A stretch of DNA of 64,000 bases, from the NCBI GenBank assembly GCA_029204225.1, contig CM055095.1:19307450-19371449 (forward strand), read 5' to 3'. Positions 47,855 through 60,360 of this stretch are shown piece after piece. The translations under genes and the position numbers were made by a program. Below the pieces are notes generated by a model that saw only the letters and a program-made list of their open reading frames with translations, did no database searches and had not been told where the DNA came from. Numbering within the stretch: position 1 is the stretch's first letter; the number at the start of each line of letters is the position of its first letter. Source of the stretch: Diphasiastrum complanatum. Its lineage: Eukaryota; Streptophyta; Lycopodiopsida; Lycopodiales; Lycopodiaceae.

Positions 47855-47933
47855 CATGAGCACCATTCTTGAAAGATACAGCAAGTGCCCGCAACGACAA
47901 TATATGGAGACTCTACCAAATCTTGAGAGTGAT
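47855..47933 (+). CDS. MADS-box gene, exon 2 (I region)
   Basis: A 79-bp exon between ATAG and GTACGT. One leading base completes the codon left by exon 1 (AG + C = Ser). It then encodes 26 residues starting MSTILERYSKCPQR and ending NLESD. The length and phase are exactly those of the second exon of MIKCc genes. The I region contributes to dimer choice. It was found by looking for a phase-1-start, 79-bp exon with the usual x-I-L-E-R-Y pattern; no other candidate was seen. Confidence 0.92.
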
Positions 47934-48239
47934 GTACGTTTTTCTGAAAGCTCATACCTCGTGTGTGATGTAATAAATGAGTAGATTTTGATCTTTTGTT
48001 ACCATGTGTGTGTAGGCTTTAAGGACAATTTGCATGCTCAATTTGCATGCTCTAAATTATCTGTTCTTAAAAAGGAAAGAAAGTTTGTTTTTTTGTCGAT
48101 AGTTTGCAATCTCGCTTATTTTGCTCATGCGTTTTGATGATTTTAGAGAGTTAGTTGAACTTATAGCAAAAGTTTTATGTTGGAAGAAGTTTATTTTTAC
48201 AATTTTGCATACATGAATATGTAATTCAATACACTTAAT

Positions 48240-49940
48240 ACAAACAAACAAATTGTAGAATGTGACTAAATTCTTGGTAAAGACCTCATTTCCCCCATTC
48301 AAGGGACTTAAAAAAACAATCAAAGAAGAAAACTTCAAGTGCAATACCCCTATTTTCTTTGACATTTATATGGTATTCATATGAGGCATATTTCTACTAA
48401 GAAATTTGTGAAGTAATAGTAAACTATTTTGCCTTGCAATAGACCTATTGAGGTTTATATGTCAAAGATGTTGTGAATGTTTGGGGATTTTCCTCACCTT
48501 ATCAATTTTTCATAGCCATTAGAAGTAAAACTTGTTGGAGCAAAGACTACAATAAAACTAGCACCAAATAAATTCTCGTATCTATTGCTCTTTTTCATGC
48601 AAAAGGAAGTTCCAAAACATGGAGTGAAATTCATAGAAGAAACTAAAACTAGTTCAAACAAATTTCTATGATGCAAGTTTACTTCCAAACAAGCATGAAA
48701 CAAATGGATAGCTCTATTACCTATGATGTGTTGATAGTAACCTTTCCATGAATTTTGAAGTAGATTAAACACAATATTATTATAATCCGCTTGACAATCT
48801 TCTATTCATCCATAGAACTTTTCTCTTTATAGCCTTCAAAACTAGTTTCTAGAGACCAATGTGCTAGTAAGTTTATAAAAAAATCATCTCTAAACCTCAA
48901 AACTCTCCCCGTAAACTTTGTCTTCATCCTCAAGTTGTTTGTAACTAGGTTGGACATATTCCACTAGATCAGTTTTCGAAATTACTTTTTCATGTAGTTA
49001 AAAAGTTCAATGCTCTAAGCTAATGTTCCTAAATCTATTCATCATTAATTTATTTTTCAAGGTCTCACACACAAGATGTCCCCCAATGTGAACACCCTTG
49101 ATGCAAAACAGAACTTTCAAAAAGTAACTTGTTGTGTAAGATTTGCTTTCCTCTATATTGCAAGGCTGGACATTTAAAAAATATATATTGAAAGTACGAG
49201 TGCAATTCCTATATTTGCTTGCACATGATTCATGGCATTTTATATGGTATTGATACAAGGCTTCAAGACATATTTTATTTCTATGATGCAATGCATTTTT
49301 TGTCATAAAGTATTAGGAAATAATGTTTTGCCTTGTGATAGACCTCTAAATTGTTTTATGCTTCAATAGTTTCTTGTAGCCATTAGGAGTAAAACCTATT
49401 ATTTCATAGCTACTATGAGTAAAACACATTATGAAGTTATGCCAAAACTTACATATGCTTTAAAATCTTCAATCCATTGCTCGTCCCTAGAGCTCGAGGA
49501 ACCATAAATAATGGAATGATTGTCATGCATGGAAATAAAAATAGTGCACATATATTCTTAGAATGAAAATGTAATTCTAGACAAGCATGAAACAAACAGG
49601 TAGCTCTTCATACAAATGGTGTGAAGGCATAGAATGCTCTACATGAACCTTTACAAGTAGACTAAACAAAATAGCATCATGGTCTCTTTGTCAACTAATT
49701 TTCCATTTTTTCATAGATTTAGTCTCTTTATTGCTTTCAAAGCTAATTTATAGAGAGCAATGTGTTGCTAAGTTTATGAAGTAACCACTTTGCCTACTTT
49801 TCAACTTTCAAGGACCCCCTAAAATTTGGCTCCAATTTCAAGTTTATTGTATGTAACTAGATTGGACATATTTCACTCAATCGGGATTTGAGATTACTTT
49901 TGGTTTTTAAATAGTTGCATGTGTTAAGCTCATCTGTCTA
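48240..49940. repeat. Old tandem duplication, ~0.85-kb units
   Basis: Sequence at about 48340-48995 resembles that at about 49180-49920 in the same order: TATATGGTATT, TTTTGCCTTG, TAGCCATTAG with AGTAAAAC, CAAGCATGAAACAAA, GTAACTAG and TTGGACATAT. The copies are much diverged. No reading frame is shared, so the nature of the unit is unknown. Confidence 0.65.
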
Positions 49941-51775
49941 AATTTATTTCCATTTTTCTAGTTTCTTAGGGCTCACACACAAAGTGTTTTTTTACATCTA
50001 CCAAATGAAGAAATTGCTCTCCTTACACCAAGTCATGAGTTTGACTCCAATATTATTACTTAGATATTTTCAATGCCACTTTTTGCTAGAGTTTAAGACA
50101 CTATGAGCTAGCTATCATAAAAGCGCCTCATATAGTACTCTGGTTTGGATTCATCCTTGTTGATGTTGAGATTCAAATTCATGGTATATAGATTTGGGCA
50201 ACATTCCACTGATTCAACCTTATAGGGAACACCATTCTCCTTCGCATAGGTAGGCCTATATACTATGGAGGTTGTCTAAAAGACCTCCTAGCTACATAGA
50301 CATAACAACTATTGGGACTGAGCATAGACAAAAGGTCAACTTTTTTTGGCCTTCTAGAAGATTTCTATTTGTATAGAAAGGTAGGACATTTAGATGGAAT
50401 GTGTTCATTCCAATCCCCAATAAAGAAAATGCTCCTCTTGCGAAGCTATGTATGGCTTCATACCCTTGAAATTAAACCAATTTCACATTCATAGACAAAA
50501 GGGAAAGGCTATTCTAGGTGACTCATCTAATTATACAACTATTTTAACCTCAAAGAAGCCACCCAATGGATAATATTCTCAATATGAAATATCAATGCTA
50601 AGCAAAAAAATATCCTCAACTTCACTCCTAACAACTACGTCAATTAGGGGCAACAATGCTTAGTTGTCTTTGATAGAGTTTACTTGCAATCACAATGCTA
50701 ATCTACATCTGCATGTCTAACCTTTTTAATATTTCCATAATAAAGAAAAATCTTCTTAAGATTTTGGATCTAAAAAACATGATTTAAGCTTCAAGGGCTT
50801 TTTAAATAACAATAATTAGGATGGATCTCCCACAATCAATGAACTCCATGTTAGAAATAATGAAAAGATCATTATAAATCTACCCTTAGCTGCAAAATTT
50901 AAGAAAATCCTAAAGGATGGTTTCTTAAACTACTCTCAATACCAAGGTTTTGAGATATTTAAAAATTACTATCCACTATTTTTCTTAAAGAAAACCTTTT
51001 TTTTTAATTAGCCTTAATACATGGTAGAAATGATAGATAATATGCTGATTCTACTGGATTCTACTCAAAGAAACTTTGAGTAAAGACTTTGACTACAATC
51101 ACTCATTGGAGAAAAGTTTAAATTTTCAATGTTTAGACAACACAATATTTTGTCTTTGTTTCGATAACTCGTATACATATTATGATCCTTGTTCTTATTT
51201 ATTTTATTTTATCTTTTTTTTTATATTATTTTTATTTTGAATTTCTAAGTTTTAAATTTTGAAATTCATTGTATTTGAATTATTATTATTTTTTCTTTCT
51301 TCTTACTGGTTGTCTTTGTTCTTCTTAGTCAATCTTAGTCCACCCAAGAGAATTCGGATTCTTTCGAAATCCAATTAGCAACTTATGCTTGGGTACTAAT
51401 GAGACAATGTTGTTTGGCTAAGATTTTTTGTTTATGAAATTTTATATTATTGTTTTGACTGAGATCCTTTGACCTTTTGTGTTGCGCTCGTATATTGTTT
51501 CTAAATTTTATGTTATGACATTATTGACTTCTCTCTAAAAGTTTTTGAAATTGGATATATTCTAATTTCACAAATAGACATTTTTTTGTCACTTTAGCGA
51601 ACGTGCAAATTCTTTATGAATTTTTGTCCAAGTAGTGGCCACCACCTATATGTTCTTATTTGCATATCTTGAGAGGGTGTGCATGCCCCTATAGCTAATC
51701 TGATATTTTACTGATTAAAACTAACATCTCTTATGCTGGTAAGGTTCTTGTTGTTTCATAATAATTTTATGGCTC

Positions 51776-51779
<4 letters not shown>

Positions 51780-51806
<27 letters not shown>
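51780..51806. repeat. Poly-T run (27 T)
   Basis: A homopolymer within the probable left LTR of the intron 2 copia element. It is prone to length error in sequencing. Confidence 0.9.
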
Positions 51807-53314
51807 GAGCTCTTAGTCTATGGGTTATTAGGGTTCATCACTTGCTTCTAGTTCACCTAGATATTCTCCTTTCCTCTACCCGTTGAAATTTCACAATTCT
51901 AGTCTGACCAATTTTGTTCACATGCATTGTAATTGGCAAGATGGCCATGTAATTAGATGCCACACGTGTCAAATAGCATAGGATGCTTTCCCAAGACGTC
52001 TCATATTACATTGTGATAGCATCTTTGAAATGAGGCCAAAGTGTGCTTAGATAAGCTAGAGAAATTCTAGGAGCTAAAAATATCATGTTTTACATTGTTT
52101 TTGGATCTTGAGGTCTTGACCCCATATGAGGGTGGATCCAATGACCTATTAGGTTAGATGTTAGGGTTAGGTTATGATAAGTATAGAGATGCCCTAAAAC
52201 GTTCAGATCCAAGCTTGAAATGTATAAATGTATGATGGGATCTCCATCCAAATATCAAGAAAAATCGAGTTTTTCCACTTCTATCATCATTGTCTTTTGG
52301 TGGCGAGTTCTAGCTTTTGAATGTGAGTGTTCTTATGCATTAATTTTTTGGTTTGGAAGGTATTGAACCTGTTTATAGGTATGAGAAGCTTGTTGTACTT
52401 TACTTTGGTTCATATGATCAAATCTATGTGCCTAATGTGGAGTTAAATGCCAAATTTGCTAGTTTTGGTAACTAGTCTTGATTCTAGCTCATAGTTTGGA
52501 TCTAGATCTTTGATTTGTGCATCCTCCATCACTTTTAGGATTGATTGGGATTCATTCTGCTATAAATTTTTTTCATGGTATCAGAGCCTAATCAAAAGTG
52601 AGCTTTAGATTTGATTTTCTCAAGCTTAGATCCTAGATTTTTGAGTAGTATTGGCTTTGCCCTTGCTACTAGTTGCTAAGCTAGTGATTGTACCCTCAAA
52701 TTTGGTTTCATTTGAGTGATAATAGATCAAAGGGAACTTGTTTTACTGAGTCATAGTCGCAGGAACTGAGATTGACCCATTTCCATTCAACCAAACCAAA
52801 TTAGAAAGTTCTTATGAGTTGAATCTTGGAGTACATGTCTCCTAGTAGAGATTTTCATAAGGATTTGAATGACACCACTCTTTAGAAGTTTGGATCAATC
52901 ATTTCAGAGCTTAATTAGGTCATTCGTAGGCATGCAAAACTAGTGAAAATTGTGTTTCTATTCTACTCAGTTTTGGATAGTTTTGTGATTGTATATGTCA
53001 ATGTGATTCAACCTGAATTTAAGAGGCTTTATTTGTAAGACATTTGTGTGTTATAAAGTGCTTTTGGTTCAGTATAGGTGGATTCCCCTTCTTGTGAAGT
53101 GGAGATCAAGGAGGAGACTAGTTTTGATCAAATCTATAGTAAATTGAGCTAGGTTTGGACCTTGAAGGTAGATCAACCTTAAGATCATCTCAGATCTTGT
53201 TGAGAAATCGGAGAGTGATTTATCTCAAGTCCCAGAGAGAGTGGAATAGCTAGTAGTGATCATATCTTGTACAATCTATCTTGTTTCATTGAATCTATCT
53301 CCCTATCATTGAAG

Positions 53315-54949
53315 ATGACATCCATAAGTGCCTATCTTTTGGATTCTAGTGATAGATTGAACTCTTCAAATTATTCATTTTGTAAGTTAAGAATGGAGTC
53401 CATCCTTATCATGCAAGATTTGATGGATATTGTGAATGGAGAGGAAGATGAGCCAATCCATCCACAAGAAGCAACTAAATACAAGAGAAGGTGCAAGGTT
53501 GCACTTCATTGTATTAAAATGAATGTTGCAAATGATTTGCTCAAGGAAGTAGGAGCATGTACCTCAACCCAAGAGGCTTGGGAGACTCTTCAAAAGATCT
53601 ATGAGTTCAAGAATACCTCAAGATTACTTTCCCTCAAGAACCAAGTTCTTCAATGCTTCCAAGGGAAGAGTGAGAGTGGACATCAATTTGTTTTGAGAGT
53701 GAAAGATTTGAACAAAGAGCTTACTTATGTTGGTGAACCTATTAAAGAGATTGAGCTTGTGCAAATAGTTTTGAATGGATTATGTAGTGATTTTACTAAC
53801 CTTGTCCAAAGATATGCCATTATGGGAAACTTGCCTACAATTGAAGACCTTCAAAGTGTGTTGATGGCCAGGGAGAGTAGGAAGGCTCATATCAAATCAA
53901 GGATGGAGAGGCTCTCCATCAATGATGGTGATGACAAAACCTTATTTTTCAAGAGCAAAGGAAAAGCAAAGAGCAAGGGAGGAGCATCAAAAAAGGAGCA
54001 AACAAAGGATGGAGATCGAGGAGGATCTACATCATCGTCATCACAAGTCAAGCCCAAGATGGACACATCAAAGATCAAGTGCTGCTATTGTAGCAAGATG
54101 GGGAACTATGCCTCGGAATGCTTCAAGAGGAAGCAAGATCAAAGTCAAGCCAACATTGGACAAGAGGAGGAAGAGAGTTATCATGAGGACTCACTCATGA
54201 TGTCAACTTTTTCATCATCAAATGTCAAAGATGAAGATCCTTGGTGGATAGATTGTGGGGCTAGCTCCCACATGTCGGGTAGAAGGGAGAATTTTTCTCA
54301 ACTCACACCTTATGTAGGACCTATAAAGTCTATTTTTACAGCAAATGATCATGAATGTAAGGTTGAAGGTATGAGATCCACTCCCTTATGCTTAGGATCT
54401 TCCAAGAAAACTAAGATAGATGGTGTTCTCTTCATTCCTAGCATCACTAAGAATTTGCTTAGTGTTGGCCAACTTTTAGATCATGGTTTCATTGTGGAGT
54501 TATCTACTAATATATGCAACATCAAGAAGAATGGGAAGATCATAACAAGAGGAAGAAGGTTTGGGAGGTTGTTTAAGCTTGATGCTTTTGTTGATCCTAA
54601 CCAATTTGTGATGGTAGCCAAGGAGGACAAATTGACCACAAATGATTTGTGGCACAAGAGGCTTGGTCACATCAACACCAAGTCTATGGAAGCCACATGC
54701 AAGGAGGAGCTTGCTCTAGGCCTTCCAAGATCCATGGAAAAGGAGAAAAGGGTTTTTGAAGCATGTGCTTTGTCTAAAGCACATAGGTTGCCTTTCTCTA
54801 ACACTATCACTAAGACTACTCACCCTCTTAAGTTGATTCATTTGGATGTACATTTTGCTAGCACAAAGGGCAATGGTAGAGCCATAATGTTTGTAATCTT
54901 GAATGATGAATCCTCTAAGAATCATATTGGTACTGAAATAGGTGGATGA
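53315..54949 (+). pseudogene. Copia gag-protease-integrase, C-terminally truncated
   Basis: An open frame of about 544 codons from ATG 53315 (MTSISAYLLDSSDRLN). Gag includes FCKLRMESILIMQDLMDIVN and TQEAWETLQKIYEFKN. A CCHC-type knuckle (CCYCSKMGNYASEC, with Asn for the usual His) is followed by a protease with WWIDCGASSHMSGRRE, where the usual DSGA is DCGA. The pre-integrase region reads LWHKRLGHINTKSMEA and the integrase begins LIHLDVHFAS, then degenerates and stops. The catalytic core is cut after its first Asp, and reverse transcriptase is absent. It is the longest open frame in the window, but it cannot be autonomous. Confidence 0.88.
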
Positions 54950-54961
54950 AATTTAGTGCCT

Positions 54962-55582
54962 TTAGAAAAGGACTCTTTCAAAAACAATGAAAGGGCTACT
55001 AAGGATAGACAATTGTTTTTTTTCTGAAAGATTCCGACCAATATTACCATAATTAAAGGCTTTTTGTCCTATAGTTTTAACGTTCCACGCAACCACTGGA
55101 TGATTCCAAATATTCTTCACACAAGGAGGAAGAGCATTCATAACTTCAGGCTTTCTAAGAATAGAGCTCAAACTAATTACGGTCAAGATCAAGTGAAGTA
55201 AAGCGTGAGTTATCAAATAAAAATAGGTAATGAGCAGATCTTTACTAAGAGGCCTAGAAGAATGCACATGTTTTTCTCTAAGACGTCTAAGGCGATTCAA
55301 TGGACATAATTCGCATGCCTCATATTTCTTCAAATATTTCAAATTTTGTTAAATATGGAGTGATCACTTCTCAATTATACAGGTTTTCTCATCTTTATAG
55401 TAGAGATGCTTTTGTAGACCAGTCAAGCATTTTGTCACTCCATAAGGGTTACACATTCAAGAAAACCATGAGAAAAGTTTGAACTGTTTTAGACTCTTTT
55501 GGTTTTATCTTTGGTATTTCAGCTTATGGTATGTTTAAGATGATCAATAATAGAGTCCAAAAAAGTGGGGAGCTACGTATTG
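54962..55582. other. Unassigned insert between copia pol and 3' LTR
   Basis: This replaces the missing pol of the copia element. A minus-strand frame (55342-54962) starts with YLKKYEACELCPLNRLRRLR, weakly recalling a zinc region, but the similarity is too thin to name. Confidence 0.35.
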
Positions 55583-57363
55583 TGTCTTTGTTTCGGTAAC
55601 TCAGATACATATTATGATCATTGTTCTTTTTTATTTTATTTTATTTTATTTTTATTCTAAATTTCTAAATTTTAAATTTTGAATTTTATTTTACTTGAAT
55701 TATTATTATTATTTCTTTCTTCTTACTAGTTGTCTTTTGCTTTTTAGTCAATACTGGGTCTACCCAAGAGAATCCAAATTCTTTCGAAACCCAGTTAGCA
55801 ACTTATGCTTGGGCACTCATGAGACATAAGCAATGTTGTTTGGCTAAGATTTTTTGTTTATTGAATTTTATATTATTGTTTTGACTTAGATCCTTTGACT
55901 TTTTGACTTTCTCTTATATTGTTTCTAAGCTTTATCTTATGACATCACTAACTTCTTTATATGAATTTATAAGATTGGATATATTCTAATTTCACAAATA
56001 GATATATAAACATACATTCAAAGCTTATAATAGTTTATGGTTACTACAAAACAAGATGAGATTCACAATGACCTTTAATCAACTAGAATAGGGTACATTC
56101 ATTATAGCAAAATACCAAATACATCTCACACAACTTTCAATCTAGTCAACATGGGTAGTGAGATGTTTGAAACATTTGTTGTATTAGAGTAGGTTTGAAT
56201 CCAAAAAGTAACCTTTATGGAGTGCCAACTACGAGAGTGTCTCTTTAGAGAGAGGAATGCTCAAGGTTCCCCTAATCTAGTGGTGGGCAACTAAAATCTA
56301 GGTTCACATTGTGGGAATGTGCACATTAGTTTATTCACCTTAATTTTGGGTAGTTCTAGACCTACCTAGTGGGCAACTAGAGTCTATGTTCACATTATGC
56401 GGGTTTGTGCCACACTACATAACAACACACATGGAATAGTTGAGAAAAAATCTATTTTTAGAAGGGGTCTTTTTGAAGTCAAGAGTATCTAATGATTGAA
56501 ACTCACAGTTCTCACCTCATATTAGAAATCCAACCCTTCTAAGTAGCTACTACATTATACTTTCAAGAGTTAGAAGATAGAAGACATTAATTCACCTATT
56601 AAAGAGTGCATGATTGGCCTTCTTGCAGAACATGGTTAAAGTAGTAAGTAGAACTCAAGATTTTAGACCCATTGAATGCCACCTCACCCCCTCAAGTAGC
56701 TTTGTCAGCTTTGGCATCAAAATCCATGTAGATCTTTAGCAATCCATCTCTTTGAATGCCGGATTTATTTTTTTGAGAAAACATAAGAGTGAGCCTTTGG
56801 ATCGATGAGCCACATTTTCATTTCTAAAACTTCTAAGTGTGAGCTTTTTTACTGCACTTCCAATCTTTCCTTGTTTCTATCAAAAAACTAGGTGTATTAT
56901 TATTAGTCCACAATCATGCATCAAAGCAAGCGAACATAATAGCTATGGGCAAAACAAAATGAGACTTGTATTATATTTGCAATTTACAAATTATAATGGA
57001 AATAAAGGTAAGTTTCAAAAGAATGAGATTTGCTTTGTAAGTTTTTGTCAGACTCCAAATCTGAAACTTCACTTGAAACTTATCTTATCCCGTGCGCAGC
57101 AATCAACAATGTTGATCCCTGTCATTCCCTGCATGTACAAACATCAAAGCGCATGAAACATGGTGGAGCTGGCTGCCTGGTATCCTCCCAACCTTTGCTG
57201 CATAGATTATGATGAGAAATGCCTCTCTCTAGGCTCACTTATGCACAATCCTCAAGCACCCCTTAACCCTGACCTTTTCTAATGTCGACACATGGCCAAT
57301 TCTATGCACAGTCGACACTTGCCATGTGGCAGTACCCAGACACATAGGCAAGTGAGTAGGCTG

Positions 57364-57515
57364 ACATGTGTCACTCATACACTGGACCAAGTGTCCCAGT
57401 GAAAATGTGGCACGTGTCATGTTTGACCGGTCAACCCTAACATGTGTCACTCATTTACTGGACCGAATGTCTAAGTGAGCATATAACACGTGTCTCGTTG
57501 ACTAGTCAAGTCTCC
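57364..57515. repeat. 76-bp tandem duplication rich in CACGTGTC/ACATGTGTC
   Basis: Two units start ACATGTGTCACTCAT at 57364 and 57440, each with ACTGGACC and a downstream CACGTGTC. The motifs resemble plant G-box/ABRE elements. It lies at the outer (3') side of the gypsy remains and could be LTR promoter sequence. Confidence 0.7.
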
Positions 57516-57699
57516 TACTTTTTAGGAAGTCAGTCCAGCCACTCCTAATAAATGACTCAGTACCCCATGCCAAAGCTACAATGCTAACTAATTACAGTTT
57601 ATTTACAATCTACTTACAAAAGTCACTACAGGCGGGTGACAGCCATTTCAGTAATTACAATAATCACAAACAGAGATGTGTTTCTGAAAATTGTAAATA

Positions 57700-60360
57700 A
57701 CCGGTACAAGGAGTAAAGGCCCTAACATCCATTCCCACTCAAAAAAGACATCGTCCGCGATGACCAAACTAGGGTACTGTGCACGCAAATTGTGCGTGGT
57801 CTCCTAGGCAGCATCTGCAAGAGGTCTTCCATGCCAAGCAAGTAGATATATCAAAGATCAAGCGGTTACACATACATTTCTCCCGCCTATCGAATATCCT
57901 TGTTGGCTCATGGATCTCCTCTCCATGCTCCTAAATACAGTCACAACTGACTCATCTCCGTACACCGGAGCTGTCGACAACAACTGGCCTAATCAAGCCT
58001 CCTACGATAACCAACATCCCATACTATTGGCGATCATACTCGATTCTCACTAGCACCACGATTGCTTGTCTTAAATTTTTTCAACTAACTCAAGCATCTT
58101 ACTCATAGAGTTAGAACTTAGCTGTACTAGGCGCTTTGAGGAATTCCCACTGTAACAAGACTAGTAGGCCTAAAACCATATTGGGCCACCAAAAGTTACA
58201 TAGGATCATCTCATAGGTCCAATCCACACCAGGATGACTAGCACTAGTACTATCATGACACAAATGCAAAATCTCCCTACACAGCCCTTTACTAACTACA
58301 ATGGGGAGTTTGCTATTTCCTTTAACTATACCATGTGCCATGGTATACTTCAGGTAAGTGTGAGCAAAGAGATCAGAGCTCTCTTTCTGGGACTCTACTT
58401 GGCCAAGATTTACCTCTCTCACAACCTCCTTACAATAAACAATTAGGATCCTCTTGCTGAACCTATCTGATCTCACCAATTAGGTCATTCTCTATGACCA
58501 CCAAAGACATTTGATACAATATACGAGATAATGCATCAGACACACGATTTTTGATACCTTTTCTGTACCAAATTTCCATGTGAAATTCCTGCATCAATTC
58601 AACCCACCTGGCAAATTGCAGAATTACATAAAAATGTCATGGTCGACGTATACAAACCCGCACCACACAAATAATGTCTCCATACTTTCAAAGCATGGAC
58701 AATGGCATACAAGTCTTCTGAGCAGGGTTGAGCTCTCGCTCACAAAGGCCATTGGCCTACCCTCTTGCACTCACATCCGTTATTATGACAAATGGTTTAT
58801 GAGGATCTACTATCTTTAATGTGACAATGTCAGCCACAACTTGTTTCAAAGCGTCGAAACTGCACTGTTGAACTTCCGTCCACTTATTATTCTATAGCAT
58901 ATCGGTCAAAGGTGCATCAATGTGTGAACAACCCTTCACACCTTGCAATAAAACCCAAACAATCCAAGAGAGCCTCTCAATACCGTCAAGTCTGTAGGTA
59001 CATGCCATAGAAGGAGAACAACTTTCCTTGGATTCAGTTTTATGCCTTCAGCTAACACAATAACACCCAAATATGCTATCTTTTATTATCATAAGCAAGC
59101 AAGATTTTATCCCTCAGAGTTGACAAATAGTTCTCAGGTGAGTTACATGCAACACGTCACCACAACTGTAAACCAAAACGTCATCCATAAATGGTCTGAG
59201 TACATCGTTCATCAACATCATACATGTTGTTGGGGCATTAGTCAATCAAAGGCATAACCAAAAAGTTACAGTGACTGAAACAAGTTCTGAAGGCAGTCTT
59301 ATGCACACGCACTTAATAAACTCAGAGTTAATGATTTCCATTCCTCAAACAACTTTGCTAAAATAGTAGCACCATACAATACTAGATCATCAATATGCGA
59401 AATAGGATATCGATGCCTAACAAACTCCTTGAACATTGGGCATCCCATACCGTCCTTTGCCCCTGGGGAATTCAAGTGTCGATAAGCCCACGCACATACA
59501 CCATGACCCGTCTGTTGGTCTAGGTCCCTAGGTAAGTCAACTTGTTCTTGCCATATGTTACTTTTGCAACCATCAGTAAACATATCAAACAGAAACAAAA
59601 GCACATATACTTACAACGAACCCCCACATACTAAGCTGCCATGATCAATGGTCTTGGAGGCACATTGGGCTCACCTTAAAGTGAATGGATTCTACCATCG
59701 CACTGGAACTCGCACACATGAGTACCCCAAGCGATGTAGAGTTTTTGTACTACGTGCCAACATATCCCAAGTACCACATCAAGACATGCCAAACACATTA
59801 TCTTTATATCCAACTTCTTAATCTAACTTTGAATGGTTAATGGCATATCCACAACCCTAAAACCTCCCCCAACAGTACCCTTTCCATCAGCCCTCACGAC
59901 TGTATATTAGTACAGGGATGGTTGTGTGCTCACAATCAACCTTTCAATCAGCGTTTCAATACGTTATAAGAGGACCTAGCGTCAAGCAAAACACACATTC
60001 ATACCACACAACTCTCCAGTCATAACAATCAAGAAGTACTTGGACATTGATACCTGCATTGCATCGTTTTAAACAATTGTGGCAAAAGAGAAAACATCAA
60101 CCTTACCTGATCATCGACACTTTCACAAGATGAAGAGTATTTCCCTGGAGTTCATCCTGCTCCAGCTCTTCAATAGTCATAGGTGCTCGTGCCTACTGTG
60201 ACTAGCAAATTGCATGAAGTCCGCATTGAATTCCATGAATATTCCTTCCACATGCATCCTCCCAAGTAACCAAAGCAAAATGAAACTTTCCTAAAGTTTT
60301 GTTGAAGCTTGTCTACTCCTTCCCAATAAAGGCCAAAAGGGAATAGAAAGTCTTCCACTT
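57700..60360 (-). pseudogene. Decayed gypsy pol in intron 2
   Basis: The minus strand carries a reverse transcriptase trace at 59604-59299 (RHRYPISHIDDLVLYGATIL) and an integrase zinc region at 58479-58111 (REILHLCHDSTSASHPGVDW with FWWPNM). The order reverse transcriptase then integrase fits gypsy. Stops and shifts are dense. Protease and gag are probably around 59.6-60.3 kb but are not clearly readable. Confidence 0.7.

Larger units (their letters stand above)
51151..56005 (+). mobile_element. Copia element with long LTR and truncated pol
   Basis: A direct repeat starting TGTCTTTGTTTCG at 51151 and 55583 flanks plus-strand gag-pol. The left LTR probably runs to 52575, just before the primer site TGGTATCAGAGCC (52576-52588), so it would be about 1.4 kb. 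The right LTR is recognisable only for about 420 bp (to 56005), then is lost. A purine-rich AAAAAAGTGGGGAG precedes the right LTR. Pol ends inside integrase. The left LTR contains a run of 27 T. Confidence 0.75.

Noticed and set aside
51151-55995. Direct repeats at 51.15 and 55.58 kb as ends of a segmental duplication
   Set aside because: The primer site after 52575, gag-pol between them and a purine tract before the right copy make them LTRs.
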